From positions 1 through 32,951 of the forward strand of contig CAYRUQ010000013.1 in the NCBI GenBank assembly GCA_964427595.1: a DNA stretch of 32,951 bases, in the 5' to 3' direction. Both the position numbers and the translations under genes were made by a program. Origin of the DNA: Enterosoma sp964427595. GTDB lineage: Bacteria; Bacillota_I; Bacilli_A; RFN20; CAG-288. The notes under the pieces are model-generated. The model saw nothing but the letters and a program-made list of their open reading frames with translations. It made no database searches and was not told the origin of the DNA. Shown piece by piece: positions 15,846-23,396 of the stretch; the stretch's first letter is position 1; the number at the start of each line of letters is the position of its first letter.

Positions 15846-15904
15846 ATTTTACACCAAAGAGATGAAAGCTTCCTACTCATGAGCAGTGCTTAAGCGTGTA
15901 TAAT
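15846..15904. promoter_or_regulatory. Divergent promoter region, two -10 boxes close to start codons
   Basis: Minus strand: TGTAAAAT with its -10 at 15851-15846, 8 nt before the rluB ATG. Plus strand: TGTATAAT with its -10 at 15899-15904, 9 nt before the ABC ATPase ATG. Neither has a clear -35 match or a ribosome site. Confidence 0.5.
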
Positions 15905-15913
15905 TGTGGAAGT

Positions 15914-16633
15914 ATGATTGAAATTGAAAACCTAACCAAAAAATTCGCTGATTTCACTGCCGTTGATAACATCAATTTAGTGATTCCTAACGGGATTATC
16001 TATGGTCTTTTAGGGCCTAATGGGGCAGGCAAATCAACAACTTTGAAGATGATGACTGGAATTTTAGCTCCTACTAGTGGTGATGTCAGATATGATGGTG
16101 TCTCAATCACTAAAAACGCTATGGAAGCAAAACATCATTTCGCCTTCAATCCTGATTCACCTGATATGTTCTTAAACATGAAGGGAGCTGATTATTTAAG
16201 TTTCATCGCCACTATCTTTAATATGAGCGAAGATGAAGCTTCTAGGAATTCAGAAAGCTACGCTAAAGAATTAGGCATCTATGATTCATTAAATGATCAC
16301 ATCATCAATTACTCCCATGGTATGAGACAGAAGTTATTTTTAGTCGGTTCATTGATGAGAAATCCAGATTGTTGGATTTTAGATGAACCTTTAACCGGTC
16401 TTGATCCTGAATCAGCTTTTAAAATCAAAGAATTGATGCGAAGAAGAGCTTATGAAGGTCATATCGTTCTTCTTTCGACTCATGTTTTAGATGTAGCTGA
16501 GAAACTGGTTGATCAAATCGGTATCATCAACAAAGGCCAGTTGATCTTCTCTGGTTCTATTCAAGAATTAAAGAATAAGAGAGAGGAAGAAGCATCATTA
16601 GAGCAGTTGTTCTTGGAACTCACTCAAAAATGA
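15914..16633 (+). CDS. ABC transporter ATPase, EcsA-like
   Basis: A 239-aa ATP-binding subunit of an ABC-2-type exporter. Walker A GPNGAGKST (34-42), signature YSHGMRQK (133-140), Walker B CWILDEP (153-159), switch His190 in LLSTH. The usual Q-loop position reads FNPDSPDMFLNM with no glutamine, similar to EcsA-type ATPases that carry a P-E/D-S/T-P motif there. The ATG at 15914 is preferred over an upstream in-frame codon at 15896 because the -10 box TATAAT lies between them; the mRNA would be leaderless. Its TGA overlaps the ATG of the permease by 4 nt (ATGA), so both are made together. Substrate unknown. Confidence 0.85.
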   Translation: MIEIENLTKKFADFTAVDNINLVIPNGIIYGLLGPNGAGKSTTLKMMTGILAPTSGDVRYDGVSITKNAMEAKHHFAFNPDSPDMFLNMKGADYLSFIATIFNMSEDEASRNSESYAKELGIYDSLNDHIINYSHGMRQKLFLVGSLMRNPDCWILDEPLTGLDPESAFKIKELMRRRAYEGHIVLLSTHVLDVAEKLVDQIGIINKGQLIFSGSIQELKNKREEEASLEQLFLELTQK

Positions 16634-18318
16634 AAAGATATATAGCTCTCGTCAAAGCTGTTTTCTCAACCAATATTAAAGCGAGCAAAAATCGCAAGAC
16701 TGGTAAGCTCAAAAAGGGATCTTATCTCCCGATGCTTCTTTCCGGGTTGCTTCTTTTATTGATCTTCGGTTACAACTATGTTTCTAACATGGTTGTTTAT
16801 CAAAGCTTAGGCATTGATAGTAACACGATGCTTTATTATCTCTTACCTGTTTTCTCTTTGGTCATTCTTTATGGATTCTTCCAATCACTGACTTTAGCCT
16901 TCAGCACTTTCTTCTTTTCAGAGAATGAGCCGTTTTTATCACTACCAATATCAGGATTTGAATTACTGAGTGCGAGATTCCTCGTACATTTACTTAACAC
17001 TTTCTGTTATGGTGGCGGGTTGATATTCGTCTATTGTATCGCTAGTGCGACAGTTTTTAATCCTGTTCCTATTGCGATAATAGCTAGTATCTTTGTATCT
17101 ATCATCGTCTTTTTGACTATGTCTTTCCTGACCTTTCTCATATCGTGTTTGGTCTGTTATTTCTTTGATTTGAATTCAAAAGCCGTTTTAAAAACTATAT
17201 TGATGGTCTTGTTCTCTCTTTTAGCCGGTGCTTCACTAATAACTTCTTACTTGATCAATCCGAGTCTTATTGTCGACTTCACTGGCGTGGAGTTCGAAGG
17301 AATTCTTGAAGCTTTCATTGATGCGTTTGAAAAGATTTATAACGGGACTGTCTTCTGTCATTTCGTCGGTTATTTACCGATAAGAACTTTCCTTTCAGAA
17401 AGCGGAGGCGATTATATCAATCTTTTTTATATCTTCTTGATACTAGTTGGTACTTTCCTTCTTTCTTATTTTGTTGGACAGAAACTTTATCTTAAGGCCA
17501 TCTCTAGTAATAAAGGAAGAAAGAAGAAGACGAAAGACAAAGATAGTAAGATCAAGAAATCATTTAAGACTGTCTCTGAAGGTCAGATGTCTGTCTTCAT
17601 CAAAAGAGAGTTCAAATTATGGAATAAAAGTCCTGCTTTGATCGTCTCCTCTATTCTCTCTTCTATCATCATAGCTGTTTGTTTTGTCTTCCTTGGTATC
17701 ATTCTAACTAAAACACTTCTTGAAACATTTGCTAATTCAACTTTAGAAACAACATTGATTTTCCTCTTATTACATTTCCTCTTTTTAGAGGGATTGATGT
17801 CTCCTCTTTTGAGTTATATTTCAACTTCTTTAGAAGGAAAGAATTTTATTCTTCTTAAGACTTTTCCAATCAATACGAAGAAATATGTCATCTCTAAAGT
17901 CGTTCCTTGTCTCACTGTCAGTTTCACCATCTCTTTGATCAGCACTATCTTCTGTTTTATCTTCCTTGATCTTCCATATATGTATATCCTCGGATTATTC
18001 GTATCTTTATTAGCTTTTTCTATCTTTGATGCTTTCGTCTCATTGATTTTCGGTATCATCTTTGCGAGATTCAGCTATGATAATCCGATGGAGATCGTTC
18101 AAAGGGGATTCGGTACTTTCTTATTAACAATAGTCACACTCTTCACTCCCATCTTCTTCCTCGGGTTTGATATGCTCTTCATCTTCTTTGCTTATGAACT
18201 TCTTTATATCGCACCTTTCATCGGAGCTTTCTTTTATATCGGATTATCCGTCCTTCTTTTCTTTGATGCGACAAGAAGAATGGATAAGCTGTTCAAGAGT
18301 GAACTCAACATCTTCTAA
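16630..18318 (+). CDS. ABC transporter permease
   Basis: A 562-aa polytopic membrane protein with about 12 predicted helices in two halves. The halves are separated by a strongly basic cytoplasmic segment (KGRKKKTKDKDSKIKKSFK, about 293-312). The N-terminal amphipathic region and a SENEPFLSLPISGFELLSAR-type cytoplasmic loop (about 96-116) are typical of large ABC-2 permeases paired with EcsA-like ATPases. EcsB itself is only about 400 aa, so this is a related but larger type. Translation is coupled to the ATPase gene through an ATGA overlap. The transported substrate is not evident; peptide or lipid export is possible for the family. Confidence 0.8.
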   Translation: MKRYIALVKAVFSTNIKASKNRKTGKLKKGSYLPMLLSGLLLLLIFGYNYVSNMVVYQSLGIDSNTMLYYLLPVFSLVILYGFFQSLTLAFSTFFFSENEPFLSLPISGFELLSARFLVHLLNTFCYGGGLIFVYCIASATVFNPVPIAIIASIFVSIIVFLTMSFLTFLISCLVCYFFDLNSKAVLKTILMVLFSLLAGASLITSYLINPSLIVDFTGVEFEGILEAFIDAFEKIYNGTVFCHFVGYLPIRTFLSESGGDYINLFYIFLILVGTFLLSYFVGQKLYLKAISSNKGRKKKTKDKDSKIKKSFKTVSEGQMSVFIKREFKLWNKSPALIVSSILSSIIIAVCFVFLGIILTKTLLETFANSTLETTLIFLLLHFLFLEGLMSPLLSYISTSLEGKNFILLKTFPINTKKYVISKVVPCLTVSFTISLISTIFCFIFLDLPYMYILGLFVSLLAFSIFDAFVSLIFGIIFARFSYDNPMEIVQRGFGTFLLTIVTLFTPIFFLGFDMLFIFFAYELLYIAPFIGAFFYIGLSVLLFFDATRRMDKLFKSELNIF

Positions 18319-18374
18319 TTTTCTTTGTCATTCTCTTCAAGTTTGTTTAAGCTATTTTCAGTGAGGAACTAATT

Positions 18375-19070
18375 ATGCCGAGAGTTATTTTGGTCGGAGG
18401 CGGTTCTGCATCAGGTAAGAGTTATGTGACTAGAGAAGTCATATCTCGTGTCGGAAGAGAACATATCTCTAGAATCACAATCGATGATTACTACAAAGAT
18501 CAGACAAACATCCCGATGGAAGAGAGAGTCAAAGTCAATTACGATCATCCTAAGGCTTTTGATTGGCAGCTTATCAGAACCCAGATTCAAGCTCTTAAAG
18601 AAGGTAAGAGCATTGAAAAACCGATTTATGATTTCACTATCCATAACCGTAAGAAAGAAACCGAGACGATCGTTCCTGGTGATTTGATCGTCGTTGAAGG
18701 AATCATGGCTTTAGTCGATAAGAAATTAAGAGAACTCGGTGATTTAAAAGTCTTCATCTATGCTTCTCATGAAAGACGCTTTTTGAGAAGAATCATCCGT
18801 GACCACCAAGAGAGAAAAAGAAGCTTTGAAAGCATCGTCAATCAGTATTTCTCTTCTGTTCAACCGATGTTTGAAGAGATAGTCGCTCCCAGTGCTACTT
18901 ACGCTGATGTCATCGTCAACAATGATGGTGTTAAGAATCTATCGATTGATGTTCTGACCTGTGCTTTTAAAGAAGAACTTGAGAAAGCGATGGTCGGGAA
19001 TCAAAAAAGTACAATTCCAGAAAATGAATTTGCTGAAGAAGTTTTAGAATCAGTTTTCACTCAAGGATAA
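18375..19070 (+). CDS. udk: Uridine kinase
   Basis: A 231-aa P-loop kinase that phosphorylates uridine (and cytidine) to the monophosphate in pyrimidine salvage. P-loop GGGSASGKS (8-16), TIDDYYKDQ (35-43) with the Asp that contacts the sugar, NYDHPKAFDW (55-64), the IYDFTIHNRK segment and VIVVEG-like LIVVEGIMAL. All are family hallmarks at the usual length of about 210-230. GAGGA lies 8 nt upstream of the ATG. It is separated by 56 nt from the permease gene, without an evident terminator, so it may be cotranscribed. It complements the pyrimidine-nucleoside phosphorylase encoded at 29052-30386. Confidence 0.88.
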   Translation: MPRVILVGGGSASGKSYVTREVISRVGREHISRITIDDYYKDQTNIPMEERVKVNYDHPKAFDWQLIRTQIQALKEGKSIEKPIYDFTIHNRKKETETIVPGDLIVVEGIMALVDKKLRELGDLKVFIYASHERRFLRRIIRDHQERKRSFESIVNQYFSSVQPMFEEIVAPSATYADVIVNNDGVKNLSIDVLTCAFKEELEKAMVGNQKSTIPENEFAEEVLESVFTQG

Positions 19071-19088
19071 AACTGACACAAGAAATGA

Positions 19089-19117
19089 TTGACTGAAAAA
19101 AATCACTGCTGTAAAAT
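19089..19117 (+). promoter_or_regulatory. Promoter of tRNA-Ala
   Basis: TTGACT (19089-19094), a 17-nt spacer, TAAAAT (19112-19117), 29 nt before the mature tRNA. A small GCTTG-AAAAA-CAAGC hairpin lies in the 5' leader. Confidence 0.8.
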
Positions 19118-19146
19118 ACACATTGCTTGAAAAACAAGCGACCTTT

Positions 19147-19219
19147 GGGGCTGTAGCTCAACTGGGAGAGCGCATCCATGGCATGGATGAGGTCGCGAGT
19201 TCGATCCTCGTCAGCTCCA
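19147..19219 (+). tRNA. tRNA-Ala (GGC)
   Basis: A 73-nt cloverleaf. Acceptor GGGGCTG / CAGCTCC, D-arm AGCTCAACTGGGAGAGC, anticodon stem CATCC/GGATG around ATGGCAT (anticodon GGC), T-arm GCGAG-TTCGATC-CTCGT. Discriminator A; no encoded CCA. The accessory patch starts directly after it, but I find no repeat of its 3' end downstream. Confidence 0.96.
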
Positions 19220-19235
19220 CATTATCGTAAATTAT

Positions 19236-19268
19236 GCCTGATACCTGTAGTGGTGTTCAGGCTTTTTT
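19236..19268 (+). terminator. Terminator after tRNA-Ala
   Basis: GCCTGA (19236-19241) pairs with TCAGGC (19257-19262), with an inner ACC/GGT, followed by six T. Confidence 0.88.
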
Positions 19269-19337
19269 CTTTAAGAAGGATAAACAAAGTTAGTTGCTTT
19301 GAAGTTTCTACAATCAAAATTTTCTATTGCTGAAAAC

Positions 19338-19422
19338 ATAAAAAACCTTTCCGAACATTCGAGGATCATCAAGAGGGAAAGGTTGTGTCAATCTCTTGGT
19401 GACCCACGAATATTCTTGACAC
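19338..19422 (-). ncRNA. Candidate ~85-nt twin-hairpin small RNA
   Basis: On the minus strand TATAAT at 19434-19429 would start transcription at about 19422. The first hairpin has stem TGTGTCAA (19423-19416) with TTGACACA (19391-19384). The second has stem AACCTTTCC (19384-19376) with GGAAAGGTT (19352-19344), followed by a T-rich tract (19345-19340), so it works as the terminator. The two 23-nt loops are inverted copies of one sequence: ATTCGTGGGTCACCAAGAG in the first, and on the opposite strand ATTCGAGGATCATCAAGAG in the second, each preceded by GAAC or GAAT. Because the loops are complementary over 19 nt, the RNA could also fold as one long hairpin that would break the terminator. No known family is recognised. 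The -35 is weak. Confidence 0.5.
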
Positions 19423-19490
19423 ACCCCAATTATACACTTAAAACACTAGATTCTCGTTCAACAGCAACACTTTTGTTTATCCTTCTTACA

Positions 19491-19496
19491 TATAAT
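19491..19496 (+). promoter_or_regulatory. -10 box of the DUF4926 gene
   Basis: TATAAT 28 nt before the start codon, with no good -35 match. GGAGACT follows as ribosome site. Apart from the candidate small RNA, I see nothing else in 19269-19524. Confidence 0.45.
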
Positions 19497-19524
19497 TTTT
19501 GTAAATTCCAATAGGAGACTAAAT

Positions 19525-19734
19525 ATGGAAAAATTAAAAGAATTTGATTCGATTATTACATTAGTTGATAAAAACGATATTCCAAAAGGAACAATTGGTT
19601 GCGTAGTTCATATTTATAAAGATTTTGAAGCATATACTTGTGAATTATTTGACGAAAATTTTAAAACTATCGGTGTTTATGATTTTAAAGCTGACGAAAT
19701 AAAAAAATATGTAGATGATGAAAAAACAAAATAA
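19525..19734 (+). CDS. DUF4926-like small protein
   Basis: A 69-aa cytosolic acidic protein. The pattern SIITLVDKNDIPKGTIGCVV, then HIYKDFEAYTCELFDEN, matches the DUF4926 layout: a hydrophobic LV start, G-x-x-G-x-V-V turn, and E-x-E-F-like strand, forming a small beta-barrel. The function of this family is unknown; members often sit in variable gene neighbourhoods, sometimes beside larger partners. No such partner is next to it here. A GGAGACT site 6 nt upstream supports the ATG. Its codons are more A/T-rich than those of the housekeeping genes around it, fitting an accessory origin. Confidence 0.7.
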   Translation: MEKLKEFDSIITLVDKNDIPKGTIGCVVHIYKDFEAYTCELFDENFKTIGVYDFKADEIKKYVDDEKTK

Positions 19735-19873
19735 TTGTTAGTGGTATTCAAAAGTATCAAACTTATTTCTAGGAATATGTGATAGAAACAGATAGGCTGT
19801 CTCTTGCTAGGGATGACCTTTTTCTGTGTTTATTTATGGTGTTATTTACTTTGTATATAATCACAAACTACTG

Positions 19874-19922
19874 AGTTAAGGGTATAAAAATGAATAAAAT
19901 ATCAAAAATACACCCCTTAACT
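19874..19922 (+). repeat. Inverted repeat in the leader of the plus-strand ATPase gene
   Basis: AGTTAAGGG (19874-19882) and CCCTTAACT (19914-19922) are a perfect 9-bp inverted repeat 31 nt apart. It lies between a candidate TATAAT (19856-19861) and the ribosome site of the ATPase gene. Neither side has a T-tract, so it is more likely an operator or leader hairpin than a terminator. Confidence 0.5.
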
Positions 19923-19971
19923 TGTAAATTAGGTCTTTAGAAGTTATTCTATTGGCAAGGTGGATAATGTT

Positions 19972-21204
19972 ATGAGTCGTTTTTACAAGAGAGAAAACTA
20001 TCTTCAAAGAATTCGTGGCTTTTATTATCAAAACGATATTATCAAAGTCATCACAGGTGTGAGACGCTGTGGTAAGTCTTGTTTGATGAGAACTATTCAA
20101 AATGAACTTTTAGAAGCTGGTATTTCAGAAGATAGAATCATTTATTTAGATCTTGATCAAAGAGGATTTCTTCATATCACAACACCTGAACAATTAGAAA
20201 AAATAATCGATAGTCATGTTAAAGATGATGGTAACTATTTTCTTTTCATCGATGAGATTCAAAATGTAAAGAATTTCGAACCGCTTATTAATTCTTATAG
20301 AAACGAAGGACATTTTTCTATCTTTTTGACTGGTTCTAATTCTTATCTTTTAAGTGGCGAATTGGTGACGAAGTTAACTGGAAGATACATAGAGATTGAT
20401 ATGCTTCCTTTGACTTTTGAAGAATATTTAGACATGAAAAGATTTCATGGTAAAACTATTGATCTTTCCTTAACAAATGAACTTAATAATTACATTCTGG
20501 AAGGTGGTTTTCCAAAAACAATAGAATTAGATGATTTTGCTGATAAGAGAGTTTATGTTCAAAATTTGATTCAAGAGATTCTAAAAAAAGATATTCAACA
20601 AAGAATCAAGATTCGTAACATCGCTGCCTTTAATGTTGTTCAAACCTATTTCATTAATAACTTTGGAATGACGACTAGTCTTTCAAACATGTTAGAAGAC
20701 TTAAAAAAAGTTGGACTTGATATTAAACCGACTACACTTCAAAGATATATCACAATTCTTAAGGACGCCAAAATTCTTTATGAATGTGACCGTTTTGATT
20801 TAAAATCACGTAAATCTATTCGTGGCGAACAGAAATATTACCTGTCTGATCTCAGTTTTTATTTTGCTACTAATACAGATAATCGAATCTCGTATGGCCC
20901 GGTACTTGAAAACATCATTTACACTTATGCTTTAAGCAAGAATTATCAAGTTAGCATCGGTCGAATCGGAAAACTCGAATGTGATTTTATACTGAGAAAT
21001 CGTGATTTAGATTATCGATATGTTCAAGTGGCTATGACAATCAATGCTGATAAGAGTTTAGAAGACAGAGAATATAGATCTTTAGAAGGTATTAGAGATA
21101 ACTATCCGAAATATGTGATGACGTTAGATTCATTCCTTCAGAAAAGAAATGGAATCATACATGAAAGGATTCCAGATTTTTTAGCCGATGGAAAACTCTT
21201 CTGA
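19972..21204 (+). CDS. AAA_14 / DUF4143 ATP-binding protein
   Basis: A 410-aa P-loop ATPase of the AAA_14 plus DUF4143 architecture. Walker A GVRRCGKS (about 29-36), Walker B YFLFIDEIQN, sensor region FLTGSNSYLLSGE, then PLTFEEYLDMK. The C-terminal DUF4143 part ends in LECDFILRNRDLDYRYVQVA, which resembles a PD-(D/E)XK-type core whose second acidic/lysine motif is replaced by VQVA, so nuclease activity is doubtful. The function of these common accessory proteins is unknown. The ATG at 19972 is preferred, with AAGGTGG 8 nt upstream, over a GTG four codons earlier that overlaps the ribosome site. It is convergent with a second, divergent paralogue at 21249-22496. Confidence 0.8.
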   Translation: MSRFYKRENYLQRIRGFYYQNDIIKVITGVRRCGKSCLMRTIQNELLEAGISEDRIIYLDLDQRGFLHITTPEQLEKIIDSHVKDDGNYFLFIDEIQNVKNFEPLINSYRNEGHFSIFLTGSNSYLLSGELVTKLTGRYIEIDMLPLTFEEYLDMKRFHGKTIDLSLTNELNNYILEGGFPKTIELDDFADKRVYVQNLIQEILKKDIQQRIKIRNIAAFNVVQTYFINNFGMTTSLSNMLEDLKKVGLDIKPTTLQRYITILKDAKILYECDRFDLKSRKSIRGEQKYYLSDLSFYFATNTDNRISYGPVLENIIYTYALSKNYQVSIGRIGKLECDFILRNRDLDYRYVQVAMTINADKSLEDREYRSLEGIRDNYPKYVMTLDSFLQKRNGIIHERIPDFLADGKLF

Positions 21205-21248
21205 TAAATAAAAGCTTTGAGTATATTAGTTATCTCATAGTTGATAGC

Positions 21249-22496
21249 CTAATAATCTAGTGCGTTATCTTCTAGTAAGAAATCCTTCAGAGAGATAGTG
21301 ATGATTCCTTTGTCGTCTCTCTTTTTCTTGATGTTATCTTTGACGATGATGACTTTTTTGAAGGAATCATTGATCTTAAGTAGAGACCTTTTCTCTTGTC
21401 TTTCCTTTTCTTCATCAGGTATGAGATAAGCGGATTGGATGTAGTATCTTAAATTCCCCTTATTGATAACAAAATCACACTCCAATTTTTTCCTTTTATA
21501 TGAGCCATCAGTTTCTTTTTCATTGATATCAACAACTCCGACATCAACGGAAAATCCTCGGATACAAAGCTCATTAAAAATCACATTTTCCATGATGTGA
21601 TTCTCTTCTTGTTGTCGAAAGTTCAATCTAGCATTTCTAAGTCCTAAATCAGTGAAATAATACTTAAAAGGAGTGTTTATATATCTTTTTCCTTTGATGT
21701 CATAACGCTCGACTTTTCTTATCAAATAAGCATCTTCTAAATCTTCTAAATATTCTTTGATTGTGATTGGTGATATCAGTTTATTTCCTTTGCTTTTGAA
21801 GACATCAACAAGTTTATTAGGATTAGTTAAAGAACCCACCGAAGAAGATATGATATTGAGAAGTTCTTCTAAGATTTCATCATTTTTAATTTTATTTCTT
21901 TCGATGATATCTTTTATGTAGGTTTCTTTAAAAAGATCCTTTAGATAAGCCATCTTATCTGCTTCACTCTTTTTAGTTATGACCAAAGGCATACCACCAT
22001 AAGTGAAATAATCATTCCAGGCTTCATTAAAATCATTATAGGCTTGATAAAATTCCTTAAAAGATAGTGGATTCAGGTGAATTTCATCTCCACGGCCCCT
22101 GAATTCAGTAATAACGTCTTTTGATAATAATTTAGAATTGCTCCCGGTAACATAGATGTCAAGATTAGACATGTACATGAATTCATTCAAAACGGATTCA
22201 AAACCCGGGCACAATTGAATCTCATCGATAAAGATATAAAACTTCTCTGTAGTATTTATCTTGGAACGTATAAATTTATATAACTCATCAGAATTTTGCA
22301 GTGCAGTAAAACTTTTCCAATCGAGTCGTATGCAAATGATGTGTTCTTCATTGACTCCATTTTCTAAGAGATAATTTTTAAAAATATAGAAAAGAAGATA
22401 GGATTTACCACATCTTCTTATTCCGGTGATGATTTTAACTAGACCATTGCCTATTCTATCAATCAGTTTAGTTAAATAATAATCTCTCTTAATCAT
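21249..22496 (-). CDS. AAA_14 / DUF4143 ATP-binding protein (second paralogue)
   Basis: A 415-aa relative of the plus-strand ATPase, clearly diverged. Walker A GIRRCGKS (25-32), Walker B FYIFIDEIQL, sensor region YVTGSNSKLLS, then LNPLSFKEFYQAYNDF. The C-terminal DUF4143 domain has KKLECDFVINKGNLRYYIQS. It too keeps the first acidic residues of a nuclease-like fold but reads IQSA where a catalytic E-x-K would stand. GTGGAG lies 7 nt upstream of the ATG. Its promoter is flanked by two identical palindromic repeats (see the repeat entry), the only gene in the window with such a control region. The two ATPases end 44 nt apart, tail to tail. Confidence 0.8.
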   Translation of the reverse strand: MIKRDYYLTKLIDRIGNGLVKIITGIRRCGKSYLLFYIFKNYLLENGVNEEHIICIRLDWKSFTALQNSDELYKFIRSKINTTEKFYIFIDEIQLCPGFESVLNEFMYMSNLDIYVTGSNSKLLSKDVITEFRGRGDEIHLNPLSFKEFYQAYNDFNEAWNDYFTYGGMPLVITKKSEADKMAYLKDLFKETYIKDIIERNKIKNDEILEELLNIISSSVGSLTNPNKLVDVFKSKGNKLISPITIKEYLEDLEDAYLIRKVERYDIKGKRYINTPFKYYFTDLGLRNARLNFRQQEENHIMENVIFNELCIRGFSVDVGVVDINEKETDGSYKRKKLECDFVINKGNLRYYIQSAYLIPDEEKERQEKRSLLKINDSFKKVIIVKDNIKKKRDDKGIITISLKDFLLEDNALDY

Positions 22497-22507
22497 ATAA
22501 ACACTCC

Positions 22508-22607
22508 ACTAAATATTTTTGCAACAATTGCAAAAATCTATATTGGTATTATAGCAATAAGAAGATGATATGACTAAATATTTTTGCAACAATTGCAAAA
22601 ATCTATA
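22508..22607. repeat. Two identical 35-bp palindromic repeats around a promoter
   Basis: Copies at 22508-22542 and 22573-22607 are identical and in the same orientation, 65 bp centre to centre. Each contains the perfect palindrome TTTTTGCAA-CAA-TTGCAAAAA (22516-22536 and 22581-22601). The minus-strand promoter of the AAA_14 ATPase lies between them. One copy covers the predicted start site and leader; the other overlaps the -35 box. Confidence 0.9.
22548..22576 (-). promoter_or_regulatory. Promoter of the minus-strand AAA_14 ATPase
   Basis: The minus strand reads TAGTCA (22576-22571), a 17-nt spacer ending in TGC, then TATAAT (22553-22548), an extended -10. Start at about 22541, within the proximal palindromic repeat. 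Confidence 0.7.
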
Positions 22608-22626
22608 CTGACACTATTTTGCAAAT

Positions 22627-22656
22627 AAAAAGCCCTGAAGGTTGTCAGTTCAGGGC
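22627..22656 (-). terminator. Terminator of the flavodoxin / CMD-cupin operon
   Basis: GCCCTGA (22632-22638) pairs perfectly with TCAGGGC (22650-22656). On the minus strand five T follow, 6 nt past the stop codon. Confidence 0.92.
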
Positions 22657-22662
22657 AGAAGA

Positions 22663-23385
22663 TCAATCCTGTGGATATTCTTCATCAGTAACTGGTTCTA
22701 GCCACTCGTTAGAGAGGTCTTCACCAGGAACTTCTAGGGCTAAGTGAGAAAAGAAGCTATCTTTGGTAGCACCATGCCAGTGTTTGATACCAGGTGCGAT
22801 ATAAACGACATCACCTGGGAAGAGTTTTTGAGGATCTTTACCAGCTTCTTGATAATAACCTTCTCCATCAGTACAAAGAAGAATTTGACCTCCTCCTTTA
22901 CTCGCATGATGGATGTGCCAGTTATTTCTACACCCAGGTTCAAAGGTGACATTGGCGATCATAACTCCATCATTATTTAAAGGATTGAGATAAGATTGAC
23001 CGATGAAGTATTTAGCATAAGCGTCATTAGGTTTTCCAAGTCCAAATAATGGCTCATGTCCAGTCTTATCATCTTGATAAATTTCTCTGACAAGAGGAAA
23101 GACAGCCCAGGCATTAGGCCAACCGACATAAAAAGCGATGTGAGTGATGATCTCTACCATCTCTTCTTTAGTAACACCGTTATTTTTAGCGTTCTGTAAA
23201 TGATATTTAAGGGAATTATCAGTGATGCCTTTTGAGATTAAAGCGACAACAGTGGTGATACATCTATCTCTTAAAGCGAGTTTATCTGTCCTGGACCAAA
23301 CCTCTCCAAAAAGAACATCATCATTGAGTTCAGCAAATTTAGGAGCTAAATCTCCTAATCCTTTTCTTCCTGCGGTTTGTTTCAT
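22663..23385 (-). CDS. Carboxymuconolactone decarboxylase-like / cupin fusion protein
   Basis: A 240-aa two-domain protein. Residues 1-110 match the CMD/AhpD-like fold (LALRDRCITTVVALISKG, YHLQNAKNNGVTKEEMVEII, AFYVGWPNAW). It lacks the C-x-x-C pair of peroxidase-active AhpD. Residues about 130-225 are a cupin with metal ligands readable as His157, His159, Gln167 and His204 (WHIHH, GGQILL, KHWHGA). Such CMD-cupin fusions are common in anaerobes next to flavodoxins or oxidoreductases; their substrate is not established. AAGGAG is 6 nt upstream of the ATG and the gene starts 11 nt after the flavodoxin stop, so they form one operon. Confidence 0.85.
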   Translation of the reverse strand: MKQTAGRKGLGDLAPKFAELNDDVLFGEVWSRTDKLALRDRCITTVVALISKGITDNSLKYHLQNAKNNGVTKEEMVEIITHIAFYVGWPNAWAVFPLVREIYQDDKTGHEPLFGLGKPNDAYAKYFIGQSYLNPLNNDGVMIANVTFEPGCRNNWHIHHASKGGGQILLCTDGEGYYQEAGKDPQKLFPGDVVYIAPGIKHWHGATKDSFFSHLALEVPGEDLSNEWLEPVTDEEYPQD

Positions 23386-23396
23386 TAATTACTCCT

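Noticed and set aside
19338..19423. Hammerhead-type ribozyme
   Set aside because: TTGATGA and CGAA occur in the loop, but there is no stem II between them and the core differs from CUGANGA/GAAA.
22508..22607. CRISPR array
   Set aside because: Only two repeats with a single 30-bp interval that contains a promoter; the repeat is a full palindrome and no cas genes are near.
19147..22660. Integrated element with attachment sites at tRNA-Ala
   Set aside because: No integrase and no downstream copy of the tRNA 3' end was found, so integration is not supported although the patch looks accessory.
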